A program made the translations under genes and the position numbers. From a bacterium (GTDB lineage Bacteria > Bacteroidota > Ignavibacteria > Kapaibacteriales > UBA7675), in the NCBI GenBank assembly GCA_030430495.1, contig JAUIKM010000011.1:1-64000 (forward strand): a stretch of DNA of 64,000 nt, given 5' to 3'. A model generated the notes under the pieces. The model saw only the letters and a list, made by a program, of their open reading frames with translations, was not told the DNA's origin and made no database searches. Of this stretch, positions 60,235 through 64,000 are shown piece by piece (position 1 is the first letter of the stretch; each line of letters starts with the position of its first letter).

Positions 60235-60915
60235 TCAGTCCTTTTTTCCCACCATTTTGCGCCGTACAATCTCCAGCACCCGACTGTTCTGCTCGGCAAT
60301 GCCCATCCCTGAAGTGTCAAGATCGACTGCGTCGTCTGCGCGTTTGAGCGGAGCGATCTCGCGGCCGGCGTCGCGGCCGTCGCGTTCGCGGATCTGCGCC
60401 AGAACGACGTCAAAATCGGCGGCCTGGCCGCGGCCATGCAGCTCGGCAACACGGCGGCGGGCGCGTTCGGCGGCATCGGCGGTCATGAAGATTTTCACAT
60501 CGGCGTCGGGAAACACGTTGCTGCCGATGTCGCGGCCGTCCATCACCACCGCACCGGCCTGGCCTATTTCGCGCTGGCGTTTGGTCAGCGCGGCGCGCAC
60601 GCTGGGCAGCGCCGCCACGGCCGAAGCCATTTCCGCTACTTCCTGCGTTCTGATGGCGCCCGAAACATCTTCGCCGTTGAGCATCGTGCGCTGGTCATCG
60701 CCATTGCGCTCCAGGTCGATTGACATGTCGCTCAGGAGTCCGGCGACGTGTGCATCATCTACTTCACAGGCGGCGCGCAGGACGGCCAGCCCGACGGCGC
60801 GATACATTGCGCCGGTGTCGATGTACAGATAGTTCAGCTCGCGCGCCACCGCGCGCGCCGTTGTACTTTTGCCCGACCCCGCCGGCCCATCGATTGCGAT
60901 AATTAACTTTTGCAT
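60235..60915 (-). CDS. cmk: Cytidylate kinase
   Basis: A 226-residue CMP/dCMP kinase. The P-loop IDGPAGSGKSTTAR, the DTGAMYRAVGL segment and the DGRDIGSNVFPDADVKIFMT core are diagnostic. ATG 60915 is the natural start. A 13-bp dispersed motif lies just upstream at 60923-60935. Confidence 0.96.
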   Translation of the reverse strand: MQKLIIAIDGPAGSGKSTTARAVARELNYLYIDTGAMYRAVGLAVLRAACEVDDAHVAGLLSDMSIDLERNGDDQRTMLNGEDVSGAIRTQEVAEMASAVAALPSVRAALTKRQREIGQAGAVVMDGRDIGSNVFPDADVKIFMTADAAERARRRVAELHGRGQAADFDVVLAQIRERDGRDAGREIAPLKRADDAVDLDTSGMGIAEQNSRVLEIVRRKMVGKKD

Positions 60916-60922
60916 GACAACC

Positions 60923-60935
60923 CGCTGACAAACAA
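60923..60935 (+). repeat. 13-bp intergenic motif copy
   Basis: CGCTGACAAACAA between cmk and the HAD phosphatase stop. Identity with the 34077 copy extends to AAGAnTGGAT-like sequence. Confidence 0.6.
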
Positions 60936-60969
60936 GAATGGATTTTTTCAGGGTAGTTCAGAAAATTTG

Positions 60970-61668
60970 TTAAAGCAGGCGCAACAACAGTTCGGCTGTA
61001 TCGGCTGCGCTCAGGTCCTTAAACAAAGCGTCGGGAGCGTGTCGTCCGAGTTCCTCGGCATTGAAGCGTCCTGTGGCCACGGCAGCCGCTTTCATACCGC
61101 CGGCCCGCGCACATTCGATGTCGCGGTGTGTGTCCCCGATAATTAACGAACGCTCCGGGCTAAAGTCGATACCCGGATGTAAGTCGCGCGCGCGTTTAAG
61201 TGCAATAGGCGGCAACTCGTTGCGCAAGTGATGATCCGAGCCGAATGCGCCGAAGCGGAAAAACACGTCGAGCGCGTGCGGCCGCAGCTTCGCAATACCC
61301 GCGCCCTCCATATTACCGGTTAACAGGCCGAGCGAAACATCGCGCTCACCGTTGAGAGTGTTTAACAATTCATGCACGCCGGGTAAAGTCCGGACGGTGT
61401 CGGGACGACATTCGGCCGCCTGTACCGCCTCCACCCGCTCGCGAATTTCAACAGCGCGGGCAAAGACTTCATCGCGCGCGACGCCGAAACGTGCGGCAAT
61501 TTCCAGGAAAATCCACAGGTCGGTTTTTCCGCTGCAATCGTGCGCAAAATCGGTCGGAATCTCAACGCCGAACATATCCGCAAAAACGCCGAAGACCGCC
61601 GGAGCGCCCAAGCCGCGCCGCATGCGAATCAATGTGCCGTCGATATCAAACAGGAGTAATCGCTGCAT
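60970..61668 (-). CDS. HAD-family phosphatase (Gph-like)
   Basis: A 232-residue HAD hydrolase of the phosphoglycolate phosphatase type. The nucleophile motif is LLLFDIDGTLIRMRRG, motif II GLLTGN, and motif IV SLIIGDTHRDIECARAGG. A helical cap domain lies between residues about 15 and 90. The substrate is unknown; phosphoglycolate or another sugar phosphate is likely. It lies between ychF and cmk on the same strand. Confidence 0.85.
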   Translation of the reverse strand: MQRLLLFDIDGTLIRMRRGLGAPAVFGVFADMFGVEIPTDFAHDCSGKTDLWIFLEIAARFGVARDEVFARAVEIRERVEAVQAAECRPDTVRTLPGVHELLNTLNGERDVSLGLLTGNMEGAGIAKLRPHALDVFFRFGAFGSDHHLRNELPPIALKRARDLHPGIDFSPERSLIIGDTHRDIECARAGGMKAAAVATGRFNAEELGRHAPDALFKDLSAADTAELLLRLL

Positions 61669-61704
61669 GGCGTTTCAGTTGTTTAACAAGGCGTCAGGCC
61701 GCGC

Positions 61705-62799
61705 TTAAACATTAAAACGGAAGAAGATAATATCGCCGTCCTGAACGACGTATTCCTTGCCTTCCACTTTGTACAGCCCGGCTTCTTTTACAGCGCTCTC
61801 GGAACCGAGACGGATCAGGTCGTCGAACTTCATCACTTCCGCGCGAATAAAACCGCGTTCAAAATCCGTGTGAATGATTCCGGCGGCCTGCGGCGCTTTG
61901 GCGCCCGATCGATAGGTCCACGCGCGCGACTCCTTCGGGCCGGATGTGAAGTAGGTTTGCAGTCCCAGCAGCTCGTATCCCTGCTGAATCATGCGGTTAA
62001 GTCCCGGCTCGGTCATGCCCATTTCACTCAGAAACATCTCGCGGTCTTCATCGCCCAGTTCTATCAACTGCGACTCAATATCGGCGCAGATAGGCACAAA
62101 AGCCGCGCCCTGACTTTCGGCGTGTTGTTTAACTTTTTCAAGCATGGCGTTGCCGTCGCGCACACCGGCTTCGTCGGTGTTGGCAACGTACATGACCGGC
62201 TTGGCGGTTAACAAATGATATTCGCTCATAAAAGCTTTTTCTTTGTCGTCGGCTTCGAAGTTTTTGGCGAGTTTGCCGTCGGCCAGAAACGCACTTAAAC
62301 GGTCGAGCAACGCAATTTCTTCTTTGGCGGCTTTTTCGTTGGCTTTCAGGCGTTTGGAAACGGTTTCCCTGCGTTTTTCAACCGTATCGAGGTCGCGCAA
62401 AATCAACTCGGTTTCAATCACTTCTATGTCGCGCAGCGGGTCGACGTCGCCGTGCACGTGGATGACGTTGTCGTTTTGAAAACAGCGCACCACGTGGGCA
62501 ATGGCCTGCACGTTGCGGATATTCGCCAGAAACTGGTTGCCGAGCCCTTCGCCCTGCGCCGCACCTTTAACAAGACCGGCGATATCGACGAATTCCATGG
62601 TCGTGGGGACCACTTTAACGGACTGCGTAATCTTAGAAATTCTATCCAGGCGCGGATCCGGCACATTGACGATGCCGACATTGGGATCGATGGTGCAAAA
62701 TGGATAATTGGACGCTTCGACGCCGCTTTCGGTCAGCGCATTAAAAAGGGTGCTTTTCCCCACGTTCGGCAGCCCGACGATACCACACGAAAAACCCAT
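61705..62799 (-). CDS. ychF: Ribosome-binding ATPase YchF
   Basis: A 364-residue YchF/OLA1 protein, an Obg-superfamily member that prefers ATP. It starts at MGFSCGIVGLPNVGKSTLFNAL, with DIAGLVKGAAQGEGLGNQFL and the C-terminal TGS domain ending VQDGDIIFFRFNV. Start ATG 62799 is canonical. It stands downstream of a gene-free, repeat-containing stretch. Confidence 0.96.
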   Translation of the reverse strand: MGFSCGIVGLPNVGKSTLFNALTESGVEASNYPFCTIDPNVGIVNVPDPRLDRISKITQSVKVVPTTMEFVDIAGLVKGAAQGEGLGNQFLANIRNVQAIAHVVRCFQNDNVIHVHGDVDPLRDIEVIETELILRDLDTVEKRRETVSKRLKANEKAAKEEIALLDRLSAFLADGKLAKNFEADDKEKAFMSEYHLLTAKPVMYVANTDEAGVRDGNAMLEKVKQHAESQGAAFVPICADIESQLIELGDEDREMFLSEMGMTEPGLNRMIQQGYELLGLQTYFTSGPKESRAWTYRSGAKAPQAAGIIHTDFERGFIRAEVMKFDDLIRLGSESAVKEAGLYKVEGKEYVVQDGDIIFFRFNV

Positions 62800-62934
62800 G
62801 ATTCAACCCGTACCAGAAATATTTTCGGAGAAAATGTTCGAATTGACGCCGGCGGCAGCTGCTGACGGCTGATATGACAAACTTTCAAATTACGATTATT
62901 CGGCGGGGTGCGCAAAGGGAACTCTGCCGGGCCT

Positions 62935-62995
62935 GAGCGCTTCGCCCCTCCCGCCTCCGGCTTGGCGGCTTGCTTTTTGCTTTTGTTTGTCAGCG
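62935..62995 (+). repeat. 61-bp dispersed repeat block, copy B
   Basis: It aligns without gaps to 30888-30948 (about 53 of 61 identical, hand count) and ends in TTGTTTGTCAGCG. Confidence 0.75.
62983..62995 (-). repeat. 13-bp intergenic motif copy
   Basis: TTGTTTGTCAGCG on the plus strand, the complement of CGCTGACAAACAA, at the right end of the 61-bp block. Confidence 0.6.
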
Positions 62996-63146
62996 GGGTT
63001 GAAGTTGTGAGCCGGAAATGCATCGCGGCAAACAATCCGGCTGCGAACGATTGCCGCTTACAGTAAGTTCATGGCCTTTCGGCTTGAGATTGGGGACGTT
63101 TGTCAGGATTTCAATTTTGAGGCAGGAGTTTGTTGCCAATCCGGAG

Positions 63147-63217
63147 TTTCTGGCACGCAAGATTTTTGAGCTGTGGGCCCTAAGGGCACACTGCTCCAAA
63201 ACTCATCGTGCCAAAAA
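63147..63217. repeat. Full dispersed palindromic repeat
   Basis: A 71-bp imperfect palindrome centred at 63182. Outer arms TTT.TGGCACG (63147-63157) and CGTGCCA.AAA (63207-63217) pair, as do the inner arms TTTTGAGC.GTG and CAC.GCTC.AAAA around a GCCCTAAGGGC centre. Mismatches cluster in an internal loop at 63158-63162 / 63202-63206. Partial copies occur at 14794-14846 and 51033-51083. Confidence 0.8.
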
Positions 63218-63287
63218 CCAGAAAAATGACGACCAGGCCAAAAAATACGCAAAACTACCTGGTAGCTGTGCGCCCCCCCCCCGGGAC

Positions 63288-64000
63288 TCACAATTCGTGT
63301 GCCACAGGCAAGCCCTCCTGCCGCATGATTTCCAGCGCATTGGTCGTCGGGCAGGGCCCCGGACGCAGTGTGTAGTCAAAGTGCATGCGGCCGTCCGCGA
63401 TGTGCTCCCTGAAGTGAAAGTTGTGAATCTTCGAACTCAAAGTCTCAAGCGAGGTCAGCTCCAGGTCGTGCGTGGTGACGAGGCCCAGACCGGGTTTGTC
63501 AATCAGCGCGGCGATGGTCGACTTGCTGCCGATCAGCCGCTCGCGGTTGTTCGTGCCGCGGAAAATCTCGTCGATAAAGTACAACAGCGGATGCGCGTGC
63601 TCCGCATCCAGTGCGGTCAGCAGCGCGCGCAGACGCCGCACCTCCGCATAAAAACTCGAGATGCCGTCGAGCACCGAATCGCCCACGCGGATGCAGGTGA
63701 ACATGCGCAGCGGCGTGCAGCGCATCGAACGCGCCAGAACCGGCGCGCCGGCATAGGCAAGCGCCAGGTTGATGCCGATTGTACGCAGGAAAGTGCTCTT
63801 GCCCGACATATTCGAACCGGTCAGCACTATGATCGTGCCCGTCCCACTGATGTCGACGTCGTTGGCGACGCGCTGCTCGCGTTTGATCAGAACGTGCCCG
63901 AGGGCTTCGGCCTGAATGACAGGTTCGCCGGAAGCGTCGAGCAGGTCCGGGAAATGCGCCGCCGGATGCAGCCAGGCGAAGTTGGCCAGAGAAATGAGCG
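63288..64000 (-). CDS. MutS-family ATPase, partial (5' end cut)
   Basis: The C-terminal part of a MutS-family ATPase running off the right edge; its frame stays open through to 64000. Visible are VLIKREQRVAND, Walker A LTGSNMSGKSTFLRTIG, the Walker B region LYFIDEIFRGTNNRERLIGS and the THDLELT motif. The pattern matches the stand-alone MutS-like proteins of Bacteroidota (about 600 aa) rather than canonical MutS, although the truncated N-terminus prevents a firm choice. Stop TGA is at 63288-63290. The upstream frame has no unique start inside the window. Confidence 0.88.
   Translation of the reverse strand, partial: LISLANFAWLHPAAHFPDLLDASGEPVIQAEALGHVLIKREQRVANDVDISGTGTIIVLTGSNMSGKSTFLRTIGINLALAYAGAPVLARSMRCTPLRMFTCIRVGDSVLDGISSFYAEVRRLRALLTALDAEHAHPLLYFIDEIFRGTNNRERLIGSKSTIAALIDKPGLGLVTTHDLELTSLETLSSKIHNFHFREHIADGRMHFDYTLRPGPCPTTNALEIMRQEGLPVAHEL

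Larger units (their letters stand above)
62800..63287. other. Repeat-containing gap ychF/mutS-like
   Basis: 488 bases without a supported gene. They contain the 61-bp block copy B (62935-62995), the full dispersed palindrome (63147-63217) and a run of ten C (63273-63282) just after the mutS-like stop. Confidence 0.6.

Overview
The window (about 60% G+C by eye) looks like chromosome from a member of the Bacteroidota/FCB superphylum, probably a deep or environmental lineage rather than a gut Bacteroides. The evidence is a secreted protein with a type IX secretion C-terminal sorting domain (21.1-22.0 kb), -33/-7 style promoters (TTTG, then TA-rich TTTG) in front of rpsA and a tRNA, a C-terminal extension on a rhomboid-like protein typical of Bacteroidota, a stand-alone MutS-type ATPase, and several genes without strong Shine-Dalgarno sites. 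Lineage assignment below superphylum is not possible from these genes alone.

Layout. 0.3-7.3 kb: a minus-strand run of small unknown proteins, a DUF985 cupin, a ROK sugar kinase, a 1261-residue TPR/DUF3857/transglutaminase protein and a DUF1992 protein. 7.5-12.5 kb: two sigma-control modules meeting tail to tail. One is a STAS antagonist with an RsbW-like kinase; the other is an ECF sigma factor, a membrane anti-sigma factor and a PrsW-type protease. PgeF and an exported unknown follow. 12.8-20.4 kb: a large OmpA-family protein, obg, a 956-residue acidic repeat protein and radA. 20.6-28 kb: fRMsr, the T9SS cargo, glyA, a small membrane-anchored protein, a TPR histidine kinase and a Nudix hydrolase. 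28.1-32 kb: rpsA with a structured leader, then 1.3 kb of gene-free, repeat-rich DNA. 32-43.3 kb: tsaB, purB, gpsA, plsY, a half-length clpB, an OmpA/SPOR-like lipoprotein, trxB, queG, a Rieske protein and an MBL-fold hydrolase. 43.5-53.1 kb: ppiD-like chaperone, hpnC, hpnD, nuoE, a haem lipoprotein, a degenerate rhomboid, a SpoU methyltransferase and nuoD. 53.3-64 kb: tRNA-Leu and tRNA-Ser, rsgA, recJ, yebC, ruvC, ispH, cmk, a HAD phosphatase, ychF and a partial mutS-like gene.

Most genes are housekeeping: translation and ribosome assembly (rpsA, obg, rsgA, ychF, tsaB, queG, trmH-like), DNA repair (radA, recJ, ruvC, mutS-like), lipid and isoprenoid synthesis (plsY, gpsA, ispH, hpnC, hpnD) and complex I (nuoD, nuoE, which are separated here). 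The main points of interest are the ECF/anti-sigma/PrsW cassette, the stand-alone ClpB half, a 71-bp palindromic dispersed repeat with several partial copies, a 13-bp motif recurring in intergenic gaps, a 98-bp tandem array in otherwise empty DNA, and a rpsA leader hairpin. I found no CRISPR array, transposase, prophage or classical defence locus.
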